64,000 nt of DNA from CAWDZK01 sp963807005 (GTDB lineage Bacteria; Actinomycetota; Actinomycetes; JACCUZ01), in the NCBI GenBank assembly GCA_963807005.1, contig CAWDZK010000003.1, positions 62,001 through 126,000 of the forward strand, in the 5' to 3' direction. This document shows, in pieces, positions 43,836-52,357 of the stretch (its first letter is position 1; every line of letters starts with the position of its first letter). A program made the position numbers and the translations under genes. The notes under the pieces are model-generated. The model did no database searches, was not told where the DNA came from, and worked only from the letters and a program-made list of their open reading frames with translations.

Positions 43836-44608
43836 TGGTCGACGACCTCGCCGGGCACGGTGCGGTCGGCCCGCCGGCTGCGCAGGTCGTCACGGACCTG
43901 CTCGCCGAGGCGCCGGGTCTCGCGGTGGTTGACCAGGCTGCCGGCGACCGCTCCGGTCATCAACGGGCCCAGCGTGCTGAGGTTGCGGCCGGCGCGGCGC
44001 ACCAGTCGTTTGCGCAGCGCCCGCTTGGCGGTGGCGCCGAGGGAGGTGCGGAGGCTGCCGGGCGACAGCGGATCGATCCCGCGCCGTTCGGTCCAGGCGA
44101 CCAGGTAGGCCTGGGTCCGCGAGCGCGCCGGGCCGGTGGCGCGCTGGCCGTACACCTCGTGCAGCTCGGCGATCAGCTTGACCTCGGCGGCGGCCACCAG
44201 CAGGGTCTCGGCCGCGATCTGGGCGGGAGCGGACAGCAGCGTCGGGGGCGCGGCGAACTCGACGGCCGCCAAGGCGCCGCCGGCGGCGCCGACCGCGCCG
44301 GTCGCCTTGGCCGCGCCCGAGATCAGCGTCTGGGCCAGGTCGTCGTCGGAGAGGCCGGGGTGGTGGGCCCGCAGCGTGTCGGCGTCCCGGACCGGGACCC
44401 GCGGCGCGGTCTCGAGCAGAAGGTCGACCAGCCACCCCCCGCCGAGGACCGAGGCACGCCCGGCCCGCCGGGCCGACGTGGCCAGCGCCCGGCCGAGCTG
44501 CCCGAGGTCGCGCGCCTGGACGTGGGCGTCGGCGTCGTCGGCGCGTCCGGTGATCCGGGCGACGAGGACGCCGACGCCGCTCGGGTCGTCGTCTGGTCGC
44601 GTGCTCAT
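43832..44608 (-). CDS. conserved hypothetical protein, actinobacterial
   Basis: A 258-residue protein with a hydrophobic central region (LISGAAKATGAVGAAGGALAAVEFAAPPTLLSAPAQIAAETLLVAAAEVKLIAELHEVYG) and a C-terminal Gly-rich hydrophobic segment, STLGPLMTGAVAGSLVNH. It may associate with membranes in the manner of EcsC-like proteins, but I cannot confirm that family. Its TAG stop overlaps that of DUF3093 on the other strand. It follows the DUF4193 gene by 28 bases on the same strand. Confidence 0.6.
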   Translation of the reverse strand: MSTRPDDDPSGVGVLVARITGRADDADAHVQARDLGQLGRALATSARRAGRASVLGGGWLVDLLLETAPRVPVRDADTLRAHHPGLSDDDLAQTLISGAAKATGAVGAAGGALAAVEFAAPPTLLSAPAQIAAETLLVAAAEVKLIAELHEVYGQRATGPARSRTQAYLVAWTERRGIDPLSPGSLRTSLGATAKRALRKRLVRRAGRNLSTLGPLMTGAVAGSLVNHRETRRLGEQVRDDLRSRRADRTVPGEVVDH

Positions 44609-44636
44609 GGGTCGAGCGTTCCCCTGTCGGACCTGA

Positions 44637-44936
44637 TCAGGCCGCGCACTCCTTGCAGATCAGCTGCCCCTTGACTTCCTTGGCCAGCTGGCTGCGGTGG
44701 TGCACGAGGAAGCAGCGCGAGCAGGTGAACTCGTCTGCCTGGCGCGGGAGGACCCGCACCGAGAGCTCCTCGTTCGACAGGTCGGCCCCGGGCAGCTCGA
44801 GGGACTCGGCCAGGTCGGCCTCGTCCACGTCGACGGTGCTCGCGGACTTGTCCTGCCGACGCGCCTTCAGCTCCTCGAGACTGTCCTCGGACATCTCGTC
44901 ATCGGTCTTGCGGGGCGAGTCGTAATCGGTCGCCAT
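44637..44936 (-). CDS. DUF4193 zinc-ribbon protein
   Basis: A 99-residue acidic protein with a C-terminal zinc ribbon, FTCSRCFLVHHRSQL...LICKECAA (CxxC...CxxC). The N-terminal half is Asp/Glu-rich (ATDYDSPRKTDDEMSEDSLEEL). The family is widespread and highly conserved in actinobacteria but has no assigned role. The ATG is followed directly by the conserved start. It has its own promoter region in the 376-base gap upstream. Confidence 0.9.
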   Translation of the reverse strand: MATDYDSPRKTDDEMSEDSLEELKARRQDKSASTVDVDEADLAESLELPGADLSNEELSVRVLPRQADEFTCSRCFLVHHRSQLAKEVKGQLICKECAA

Positions 44937-45312
44937 GGTGGAGAGGTCACCCCAGATGCTCGAACGTGCAGTGTGTTGCGGGCGTAGTAACGCTTGACCC
45001 CGTCGGTTTGTGCCCGGGGCTGCCCACGGCTCGTCGGCCGCTTCGACGGGGCCGGGCCGGTAGGGCGAGCGCGGAGACTAGCGGATTACCGACGGCTGCG
45101 CTGCGCCCGGTCCACGGCGCGGCAGCGCGGGGTCGCGGGAAGCGTCCGAGTTCACGCAGTGTTCACCCGGGGAGCGACCGGAACCGTGTGAGCGCTGTCA
45201 CGATCCGGGTGTTTCGTGCCTCGACGGGCCCGGGTAGGGATCGCTCACAGGCGGACCGACTGTCCCCCGGCGTGCGATTTGTCTGCTTCGCAGAGGATGA
45301 GAGGGTGGCCGC
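44937..45312. other. 376-base divergent intergenic region
   Basis: This gap separates DUF4193 (-) from a 53-residue gene (+) and must hold both promoters. The only candidate element I can point to is TAGGGAT near 45234-45240, a possible -10 for the plus-strand gene with a poor -35. No convincing hairpin, operator or longer coding frame is seen. Confidence 0.4.
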
Positions 45313-45474
45313 ATGAGCGAGTTCCAGCAGGAGATCCAGATCCGCCTGGAGTCGGCCACGGCGTCCCTGCACGAGGCGGAGCGCGACGGCGACGACTACC
45401 TGGCGCAGATCCGCCTCGGCGAGATCGAGTCGCTCACCCGCCTCGCGCAGGAGCACGAGGCGGTCGTCGCCTGA
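45313..45474 (+). CDS. small conserved coiled-coil-like protein
   Basis: A 53-residue acidic helical protein beginning MSEFQQEIQI and containing LESATASLHEAERDGDDYLAQIRLGEIESLTRLAQEH, with heptad-like spacing of Leu and Ile. The ATG follows AGAGGGTGG. Codon use is fully typical. Short proteins of this type sit near DUF4193 in related genomes and have no known role. It converges on suhB across a terminator hairpin. Confidence 0.75.
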   Translation: MSEFQQEIQIRLESATASLHEAERDGDDYLAQIRLGEIESLTRLAQEHEAVVA

Positions 45475-45480
45475 CCCGAC

Positions 45481-45509
45481 CGGCCGGACCCGTGCGGTAC
45501 GTCCGGCCG
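45481..45509. terminator. bidirectional terminator hairpin
   Basis: CGGCCGGAC (45481-45489) and GTCCGGCCG (45501-45509) form a perfect 9-bp GC stem with an 11-base loop between convergent genes, 6 bases after one stop and 8 before the other. Confidence 0.65.
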
Positions 45510-45517
45510 CGCCCGGT

Positions 45518-46340
45518 TCAGGCCAGGGGGTCCCGGTCGGCGTCCAGCGACTCGAGCAGGGTCGTCAGCTCGCCCAGCAGTGGCTGTCGCGCCGCGACCA
45601 CCAGCGCCTCGCCGGCCGGACGCCCGCGCAGCCCGGTCACACCCACGCCGGCCTCCTCGGCGACCAGGCCACCCGCCGCGAGGTCCCACGGCTTGAGGCC
45701 CTGCTCGTAGAAGGCGTCCACGCGACCGGTCGCCACCGCGCAGAGGTCCAGCGACGCGGCCCCCGCCCGCCGGACGTCGCGCACCAGGGGAAGCACCGCA
45801 GCGAGCAGCTCGGCCTGCCGCGCCCGCCGGCGGGCGTCGTAGCCGAAGCCGGTGGCCACCAGGGCCAGGGACAGGGCGGGCGCCGCACGGGTCGGCACCG
45901 GCTCCCCGTCGAGCCAGGCCCCGTGCCCGCGCGCCGCCGTCCACACCTCGCCGGCCACCGGGTTGACGACCGCCCCGGCGACCACCTGGTCGCCGACGGC
46001 CGCCGCGATGCTCACGGCGTACGCCGGGATCTCGTACAGGTAGTTCACGGTGCCGTCGATGGGGTCGATCACCCACCGCACGCCCGATCTCCCCTCGCGG
46101 TCGGCACCCTCCTCACCGAGGAGGCCGTCGTCCGGGCGGGCCGCGAGGAGCCGGTCGACCACCAGCCGTTCGGACCGGTGGTCCATCTCCGTGACGATGT
46201 CCGTGCTCGTCGACTTGGTGCCCGAGACGCCGAGACTCCCGAGGCCGCTCGTCGACGATCAGCCGGCCCGCCTCCCGGGCGACCCGCTCGGCGAGCTCCA
46301 TGAGGGCGCGCGGGTCCACCGCGGCCGAGGTCGGCGTCAT
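45518..46340 (-). pseudogene. suhB: inositol monophosphatase family protein with apparent frameshift
   Basis: An IMPase/SuhB-family phosphatase acting on inositol phosphates, with a 1-base break. The first part (ATG 46340) reads MTPTSAAVDPRALMELAERVAREAGRLIVDERPRE; then, at about 46230-46245, the conserved continuation VSGTKSTSTDIVTEMDHRSERLVVD appears in another frame. Downstream the metal site WVIDPIDGTVNYLY and KPWDLAAGGLVAEEAGV are intact. The whole span is 823 bases, one more than a 273-residue gene needs. Starting at ATG 46186 would drop the conserved TKSTSTDIVTEMD motif, so that is unlikely to be native. The start overlaps the hemH stop (ATGA). Either a sequencing error or a real recent mutation. 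Confidence 0.8.
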
Positions 46341-47425
46341 GCGCCGCAGAGCGCCGGCCGGTCGGCGTCGCGCGCGTTCGGGCAGCAGCCGACGGGGCAG
46401 ATGTCGTGGCTCGGCCCGAGCTCGCCGAGTGCCTGTCGCGGTGGCTGCTCCCCTCGCACCAGCGCGGCGCGTTCCAGCACCAGCTCGCGGACGGCCGCCA
46501 CGAACTCCGGCGCCGTGCCGACGGTGCGCGCCCGGGTCACCGGGAGACCCAGTGCCGCGGCGGTCTCCAGCGCCTCGGTGTCGAGGTCGTACCTGACCTC
46601 CATGTGGTCGGACACGAAGCCGATGGGCACCAGCACCGCCGCGGGCACACCGTCGGCGCTGAGGACCCCGAGGTGGTCGTTGACGTCCGGCTCCAGCCAC
46701 GGCTGCGCCGGCGGCCCGCTGCGGCTGCAGTAGACGAGGTCCAGGTCGTGGTCGACACCGGTGGCGGCGGCCACACCCGCGGTGACCAGCCGGGCGACGT
46801 CACGGTGCTGGGTGGTGTAGGCGTGGCCCTGGGGGCCGCTGCTGTCGTCCATCGACGTCGGCACCGAGTGGGTGACGTACACCAGCCGGGCGGCGTCGCG
46901 GACCGCGTCGGGCAGCTCGTCCAGCGCGACCACGGTCGAGGCGACCATCGCCTCGACGAAGCCAGGGTGGTTGAAGTAGTGCCGGATCCGGTCGACCACC
47001 GGCGCGCGGTCCCCGAGCGGTGCGACCGCGTCGGCCAGGTTCTCGCGGTACTGCCGACAGCCGGAGTAGGACGAGTACGCCGAGGTGAGCAGCGCCAGCA
47101 CCCGGGTGCGGCCGTCGTCGGCGATCCGGGCCAGCTCGTCGGTGAGGTACGGCGACCAGTTGCGGTTGCCCCAGTAGATCGGCAGGTCGAGCCCGTGGGC
47201 GGCGAAGTCGGCCTCCAGAGCCGCGACCAGGGCGCGGTTCTGCGCGTTGATCGGGCTGACACCGCCGAAGCCGACGTAGTGCTCGCCGACCTCGAGCAGC
47301 CGCTCCCGGGGGATGCCCCGCCCCCGGGTGACGTTCTCGAGGAACGGCAGCACGTCGTCGGGACCTTCGGGGCCGCCGAAGGACACCAGCAGGAAGGCGT
47401 CGTACGGCGTGGTGGCGTTGCTCAC
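46337..47425 (-). CDS. hemH: ferrochelatase (coproporphyrin III ferrochelatase type)
   Basis: A 362-residue enzyme that inserts Fe2+ into a porphyrin; in actinobacteria the substrate is coproporphyrin III (CpfC). Markers: AFLLVSFGGPEGPDDVLPFLENV, the active-site His in VYVTHSVPTSMDD, VLVPIGFVSDHMEVRYDLDTE with the second catalytic Glu/His region, and a C-terminal CPVGCCPNARD that with the Cys in YSGCRQYRENL can ligate a [2Fe-2S] cluster. GTG 47425 opens the gene. It is coupled to suhB and divergent from an MFS gene. Confidence 0.92.
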   Translation of the reverse strand: MSNATTPYDAFLLVSFGGPEGPDDVLPFLENVTRGRGIPRERLLEVGEHYVGFGGVSPINAQNRALVAALEADFAAHGLDLPIYWGNRNWSPYLTDELARIADDGRTRVLALLTSAYSSYSGCRQYRENLADAVAPLGDRAPVVDRIRHYFNHPGFVEAMVASTVVALDELPDAVRDAARLVYVTHSVPTSMDDSSGPQGHAYTTQHRDVARLVTAGVAAATGVDHDLDLVYCSRSGPPAQPWLEPDVNDHLGVLSADGVPAAVLVPIGFVSDHMEVRYDLDTEALETAAALGLPVTRARTVGTAPEFVAAVRELVLERAALVRGEQPPRQALGELGPSHDICPVGCCPNARDADRPALCGA

Positions 47426-47489
47426 ACCCTGATCCTCGCAAGCGGAACTCGGCCGCGCCGACCGGGGCGCCTCACGTACGGTGCGGCCC

Positions 47490-48665
47490 GTGCTCTCGCC
47501 GTACCGCGACCTGCTGGCGACCCCGGGGGGACTGCGCTTCTCCTCGGCAGCCTTCGTCGCCCGGCTGCCCATCGCCATGGTGGGGCTGGGCATCGTCCTG
47601 CTCGTCGTCGCCGAGACCGGCCGGTACAGCCGTGCCGGGGCGCTCTCGGCCACCTTCGCGCTGGTCAACTCGGTGGCGGCGCCGGCCATCGCGCGGCTGG
47701 TCGACCGCTACGGCCAGCGCCGGGTGCTGCTCCGATCGGTTCCGGCTCACTGCGTCGCACTCGCCACGTTCGTCCTGGTGGTGAGCGCGGACGCACCGGA
47801 CTGGAGCCAGTGGGCGGCCGTGGTGGTCGCCGCGATGTTCGCACCCTCGATCGGGTCCCTGGTGCGGGCTCGCTGGGGCTACGTCCTCGGCGTCGACCCG
47901 CTGCTGGGCACGGCGTACGCGTTCGAGTCGGTGCTCGACGAGCTGATCTTCGTGCTCGGTCCGCTGATCGTCACGGTCCTGGCGACCCTGGTGGCCCCGC
48001 AGGCGGGACTTCTCGCCGCCGCGCTGGTCGTGCTCGTCGGCACCGCGGCGCTGGTCCGGCATCGGGCCAGCGAGCCGCCGCCGTCGGCCCACGCCGACGG
48101 GCACCCGTCGGCGCTGCGCAGCGCGGGGCTGCCGGCCCTGATGGTGGTGCTGCTGTTCGTCGGCGGGGTGTTCGGCGCGGTCGAGCTGAGCACGGTGGCC
48201 TTCGCTGACGACGCCGGGCGCCGCGCCCTCGCCGGGCCGCTCCTCGCCTGCTACGCGGGCGGCAGCATGCTGTCCGGCCTGTTGTTCGGTGCGCTCCGAT
48301 CGGCCCTCCCGCGCCGGAGGTCGATGCTCATGGGCGCCGCGGTGATGACCGCGACGGTGGCCGTCCTGCCGTTCGTGCGCAGCACCGTGCTGCTCGCGGT
48401 GCTGCTCGTGCTCTGCGGCATCGGCATCGCTCCGACGCTGATCTCGGGCTTCTCGCTGGTCGAGCGGATCGTCCCCTCGTCCGCGGTGACCGAGGGGCTG
48501 ACCTGGGCCACGACCGGGCTGATCATCGGCTTCTCGAGCTCGACCTGGCTCGCCGGCCACCTCGTCGACAGCCAGGGAGTCCCGTGGGCGTTCTCGGTCG
48601 CCACCTTGTCCGGGCTCCTGGCGCTGACCACCGGTCTGGCCGCCTACCGGCGGCTCCCCGGCTGA
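47490..48665 (+). CDS. major facilitator superfamily transporter
   Basis: A 391-residue MFS protein with 12 predicted helices. The loop 2-3 signature is ARLVDRYGQRRVLLRS, and charged residues in helix 4 are LVRARWGYV. Related actinobacterial MFS genes lie beside ferrochelatase, but no substrate is known. GTG 47490 gives a conserved-looking start (LSPYRDLLATPGGLRFS); GTG 47481 is three codons longer. Divergent from hemH by 64 bases. Confidence 0.82.
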   Translation: MLSPYRDLLATPGGLRFSSAAFVARLPIAMVGLGIVLLVVAETGRYSRAGALSATFALVNSVAAPAIARLVDRYGQRRVLLRSVPAHCVALATFVLVVSADAPDWSQWAAVVVAAMFAPSIGSLVRARWGYVLGVDPLLGTAYAFESVLDELIFVLGPLIVTVLATLVAPQAGLLAAALVVLVGTAALVRHRASEPPPSAHADGHPSALRSAGLPALMVVLLFVGGVFGAVELSTVAFADDAGRRALAGPLLACYAGGSMLSGLLFGALRSALPRRRSMLMGAAVMTATVAVLPFVRSTVLLAVLLVLCGIGIAPTLISGFSLVERIVPSSAVTEGLTWATTGLIIGFSSSTWLAGHLVDSQGVPWAFSVATLSGLLALTTGLAAYRRLPG

Positions 48666-48814
48666 GGGGCCGGGGCAGGTGGCGGCCGGTCGCGGGTCCC
48701 TGCCGAGTTGTCGACAAATATCGGCGCCGGGCCGGGCGCGCCTGCCGGGACGGCCCGCACCCGCGTCCTAGGCTCGCGGCAGTCGGACCGGACCGATGTG
48801 ATGCGGAGGCAGCG

Positions 48815-49705
48815 ATGGGCGACGCGGCGGACGTCACACCCGAGGTCACCGACCTGCGGCTGGTCGCCGTCACCCCGGAGCGCAGCCACCTCGTCCTCGA
48901 GGACGACACCCACCAGTACCGGCTGCCCATCGACGAGCGGCTGGCCAACGCCCTGCGCTCCCCCGAACGCGTCCGACCCGATGGTTCCCGACGAGACGGC
49001 CAGCTGGAGATCGCCTTGGAGAGTCAGCTCAGCCCCCGCGAGATCCAGGCCCGCGTGCGCGCGGGCCACAGCGTCGACGAGGTCGCCGTGGCGGCGGGCA
49101 TCAGCGCCGAGCGCGTGGAGCGGTACGCCGTCCCCGTGCTCGCGGAGCGCGCCCACGTCGTCGAGCAGGCCCAGCGCGCCCCGGGGCGACGGGCGACCGG
49201 TGGCAAGGCGCCGGCTCTGCTGGAGCTGGTCGCGTCCCGCCTGGCCGAGCAGAAGGTCTCCCCCGACGTCCTGGCTTGGGACGCCTGGCGGGGCGACGAC
49301 GACCGGTGGGTCGTCAGCGTCACCTACCCGGGCACTGCCCGCGACCGGGTCGCGACCTGGTCCTTCGACCCGCGCGGGCGCGTGCTGGCTGCCGCCGACG
49401 ACGAGGCGCGCTGGCTGACCGGGGACGAGGCGGCCGAACGGGTCACGGACGACCGGCCCGCGGCGATCCGGCGGCTGTCCGCCGTCCCCGGTGGCGCAGA
49501 CCTGCGGGCCGAGGGGCCGGTGGAGGCTTCTGCCGCACGGGCGGCCGCCGACGAGGTCTACGACCGGGAGGCCGACGAGGCCCGGGCCCGCGCCTCCGGA
49601 GGCGACGAGGCACCGGTCCGGCAAGCAGTGAGCGCGTCCCGCGGCCGTCGCCCGCACGTCCCGTCCTGGGACGACATCATGTTCGGCCCGCGCCGCCGCG
49701 ACTAG
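48815..49705 (+). CDS. sepH: septation protein SepH (DUF3071)
   Basis: A 296-residue actinobacterial cell-division protein that binds and promotes assembly of FtsZ. The N-terminal domain has TDLRLVAVTPERSHLVLEDDTHQYRLPIDERL and a helix-turn-helix (SPREIQARVRAGHSVDEVAVAAGISAERVERYAVPVLAER); a DUF3071 core and a disordered acidic linker follow; the C-terminal motif RRPHVPSWDDIMFG is the conserved end of the family. ATG 48815 follows GCGGAGGC. A 61-bp hairpin with a perfect 20-bp stem lies after the stop. Confidence 0.92.
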   Translation: MGDAADVTPEVTDLRLVAVTPERSHLVLEDDTHQYRLPIDERLANALRSPERVRPDGSRRDGQLEIALESQLSPREIQARVRAGHSVDEVAVAAGISAERVERYAVPVLAERAHVVEQAQRAPGRRATGGKAPALLELVASRLAEQKVSPDVLAWDAWRGDDDRWVVSVTYPGTARDRVATWSFDPRGRVLAAADDEARWLTGDEAAERVTDDRPAAIRRLSAVPGGADLRAEGPVEASAARAAADEVYDREADEARARASGGDEAPVRQAVSASRGRRPHVPSWDDIMFGPRRRD

Positions 49706-49719
49706 CTCCGCCCCCACCC

Positions 49720-49780
49720 GTCGAGTGGCGCGTAGTGGCTGTTTCCGCGACCCGATAACCGCCACTACGCGCCACTCGAC
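49720..49780. repeat. 20-bp perfect-stem intergenic palindrome, family C
   Basis: GTCGAGTGGCGCGTAGTGGC (49720-49739) and GCCACTACGCGCCACTCGAC (49761-49780) pair at all 20 positions around a 21-base loop, in the 87-base gap between the convergent sepH and tdk. Its architecture (long arms, about 20-base loop, gene-end position) matches families A and B though the sequence differs. It should be a strong bidirectional terminator. Confidence 0.82.
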
Positions 49781-49792
49781 GTCGGGATCACC

Positions 49793-50491
49793 TCAGCCGG
49801 ACGCGCGAACCGGCCGGGGCGGGAGGGCGCAGGCCGCCAGGTCGAAGGGCAGCGAGTCCGCCTCCAGCGCCGCCACCCGGACCAGTGCCTCCTGCGAGAC
49901 CGCCGTCATCCGGCGCATGTGGTGGCGCCGGCAGAGCACCTCGTAGCCGATCGCGTCGCCGTCGGCAGTGTCCCCGACCACCACCTGCTCCCCCTCGACG
50001 ACCATGACGCCGTTGACGGTGCGCGCGTTGTGCGTCGCGCGCGACCCGCACCAGCAGAGCGCCTCGACCTGGGGGACCTGGACGCGGTCGGCCAGCTCGA
50101 TCAGCCGCTGGGACCCCGGGAACAGCCGGGTCCGGAAGTCCGCCGCGATGCCGAAGGCGTAGACGTCGACCCCCAGCTCGTCGACGACCCTGGCCAGCTG
50201 CTCGGCCTGCGTCGAGGTGTAGAACTGCGCCTCGTCACAGATGAGGTAGTCGACCCGGCCGCCGTGGATGCGCTCGTCGGCGACGACGTCCCAGAAGTCG
50301 AGGCCGTCGGTGACCTCGATGGCGTCGGTCGACAGCCCCAGCCGGCTGGACAGCGTCGCAGCGCCGGCCCGGTCCAGCCTGGTGAAGATCAGGCCGCGAC
50401 GACCGCGCTGGCGGTGGTTGTGGTCCATCTGCAGCGCGAGGGTGGACTTGCCGCAGTCCATCGTGCCGGCGAAGAAGACGAGCTCGGGCAT
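49793..50491 (-). CDS. tdk: thymidine kinase
   Basis: A 232-residue type II thymidine kinase of the salvage pathway. P-loop FAGTMDCGKSTLAL, catalytic Glu in YLICDEAQFYT, lasso region with the zinc ligands in ALCWCGSRATHNARTVNG and CRRHHM. A C-terminal tail of about 30 residues extends beyond the core. ATG 50491 is preferred; the longer frame adds a non-conserved leader. It converges on sepH across the 20-bp-stem hairpin. Confidence 0.93.
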   Translation of the reverse strand: MPELVFFAGTMDCGKSTLALQMDHNHRQRGRRGLIFTRLDRAGAATLSSRLGLSTDAIEVTDGLDFWDVVADERIHGGRVDYLICDEAQFYTSTQAEQLARVVDELGVDVYAFGIAADFRTRLFPGSQRLIELADRVQVPQVEALCWCGSRATHNARTVNGVMVVEGEQVVVGDTADGDAIGYEVLCRRHHMRRMTAVSQEALVRVAALEADSLPFDLAACALPPRPVRASG

Positions 50492-50560
50492 CGCAGGTCG
50501 CGTTCCTCCGGTCGGGACGGGATCGCGGACCATCGTGCCATCCCGGCGACCGGCCCCGGC

Positions 50561-51694
50561 TCAGGCCCGGTGCACCAGCAGCGGAACCTCGAGCTCGTCC
50601 GGTGTCAGTCCCCCGTGCATCCCCACCAGCCCCAGCAGCTGCGGCGTGAGCACCCGCGAGTCGACCACGACGTGGTCGGTCACCGCCAGGGCCAGCAGGT
50701 CACCCAAGCGGGCCCGCACGTGGTCGGCGACGACCGGCCCGTAGAGCCCGGCGTCGACCGCGACGTCCCGGTCGGCCACCCAGTATGCGTCCCCCAGGGT
50801 GGCCTGCCAGGCCGCCCGGACGTCGTCCCGGGACCCCGGGCGGACGTGGACCTGGCTGCCGCGGAGGTCACCCGAGAGGGCGGTCACCCCCTGGTCCAGC
50901 GCCGGGGTCGACGCCAGGTCCCACCGGTTGCCGGGCGGGACGTCGAGCATCCCGTGGTCTGAGGTGACCAGCAGCGTGGTGCCGGCAGGGAGGCCGGCGG
51001 CGATCCGGGCCGCCCAGCCGTCGACCCGGGTCAGCTCCTCCTGCCATGCCTCGCCACGGCAGCCGGACCGGTGCCCGGTCGCGTCCAGGTCGCCGTAGTA
51101 GGCGTAGACGAGCGCGCGCGGGGACCCCCGGACAGCGTCCAGCGTCGCCACCGCCCGGTCGTCCGCCGACTCGGCGGCGGCATAGCGCCCGCCCCGCAGG
51201 GCCGCCTCGGTGAGCCCCTGCCCGTCGAAGGCGGCCGGCCCGACCCTGGTCACGTCGAGGCCCGCCGCCACCGCCCGCTCGAACGCGGTCGAGCGGGGTT
51301 GCAGGGCCTGCAGGTCGGTCTCGGCCGGCATCGCCAGGGTGTTGACGAGCTGGCCCGAGGCGAGCCGGACGAACAGGCCGGTGATCCCGTGCTCACCCGG
51401 GGTCAGGCCGGTGCCGAGCGAGGTCAGCGCGATCGGCGTGGTGCTGGGGAACACCGTGGTGATCTCGGCCGACGCCTCGCTCGCCAGCAGGCCGGCGAGG
51501 AAGGGTGCGCGGTCGGCGTGGGTCTGCAGGGCCAGCGTGCCGAGGCCGTCGACCAGCAGGAGGACGACGCGGTCGGCGGCCGGCAGCGCCGGCCCCGGGC
51601 GCTCGCCGTCGACCCCCAGCGAGCTCAGCGCCGCAGGCAGGACGTCGGCCAGCGAGCCGCCGCCGTACCGGGGCGGGGTGGGACAGGCCGTCAA
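50561..51694 (-). CDS. alkaline phosphatase-superfamily nucleotide pyrophosphatase/phosphodiesterase
   Basis: A 377-residue phosphodiesterase (type I phosphodiesterase/nucleotide pyrophosphatase fold). The metal-binding DGLG in RVVLLLVDGLGTLAL, the nucleophilic Thr in TTVFPSTTPIALTSLGTG, YAYYGDLDATGHRSG, and TSDHGMLDVP complete the two-metal site. No signal peptide, so cytoplasmic. The likely start is a TTG at 51694 overlapping the DUF5998 stop (TTGA, 51691-51694), which would couple the two genes. Substrate is unknown. Confidence 0.82.
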   Translation of the reverse strand: MTACPTPPRYGGGSLADVLPAALSSLGVDGERPGPALPAADRVVLLLVDGLGTLALQTHADRAPFLAGLLASEASAEITTVFPSTTPIALTSLGTGLTPGEHGITGLFVRLASGQLVNTLAMPAETDLQALQPRSTAFERAVAAGLDVTRVGPAAFDGQGLTEAALRGGRYAAAESADDRAVATLDAVRGSPRALVYAYYGDLDATGHRSGCRGEAWQEELTRVDGWAARIAAGLPAGTTLLVTSDHGMLDVPPGNRWDLASTPALDQGVTALSGDLRGSQVHVRPGSRDDVRAAWQATLGDAYWVADRDVAVDAGLYGPVVADHVRARLGDLLALAVTDHVVVDSRVLTPQLLGLVGMHGGLTPDELEVPLLVHRA

Positions 51695-52263
51695 CGGCCA
51701 GTTGCGCGAGACAGGGCGGCGGCGAAGCCGAGCAGCCGGGCCACGGCGTCGGCCCCCTCGGCGGCCTCGCTGACCCGCAGCGCGATGTCGTCGGCCGAGG
51801 CAGTGCCGGTGTACCCGTGGTCGGCCTCGCAGTCGGGGTCGGCACACGCGGCCGGTTCCAGGTCGAGCCGGCTCACCGCGCCCCACCCGATCGTGACCGT
51901 GACCTCCTGCGGGGCGGAGCCGCCGCGGTACCGCATCGGGTCGGTGACCACCCGGTTCACGACCACCGATCGCACCGACGAGAGCGGGACGGCCTCGGTG
52001 GACGCGGTGACGAACGGTGCGGGCGTGACCTCGTCGGCGGGGTGGTCGTCGGCGTGGCCGAGGACCAGCCGGCCCGGGGTCAGCACCAGCACCGTGATGT
52101 GCCTGCGGACCTCCTCGGCGTCGAAGGTCGTCTCCTGGTGCACGACGAACGCCTCGATCTCGTCCCCTGCCACCGCAGCATCGACCGCGTCCGCGACGAG
52201 CTCGGGGTAGTAGCCCGCCCGCTCGATCGCGGCGCGCAGGCCGGCCAGGGAGATGTCCGTCAT
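51691..52263 (-). CDS. DUF5998 family protein
   Basis: A 190-residue actinobacterial protein: SLAGLRAAIERAGYYPELVADAVDAAVAGDEIEAFVVHQETTFDAEEVRRHITVLVLTPGRLV..., then a probable PH-like beta domain and the cysteine pair in ACADPDCEADHGYTG that may bind metal. No function is assigned. ATG 52263 lies 6 bases after AAGGATGG. Its stop overlaps the TTG start of the phosphodiesterase, a conserved neighbour pair. Confidence 0.8.
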   Translation of the reverse strand: MTDISLAGLRAAIERAGYYPELVADAVDAAVAGDEIEAFVVHQETTFDAEEVRRHITVLVLTPGRLVLGHADDHPADEVTPAPFVTASTEAVPLSSVRSVVVNRVVTDPMRYRGGSAPQEVTVTIGWGAVSRLDLEPAACADPDCEADHGYTGTASADDIALRVSEAAEGADAVARLLGFAAALSRATGR

Positions 52264-52357
52264 GGTGGCCATCCTTGCACCCGCGCCCGGACCGAGGGGC
52301 ATCTCCAGGCTCGGCCGCTCCGGCCAGGCCCCCGACCGCGACCGGTCCGGCGGTGGT

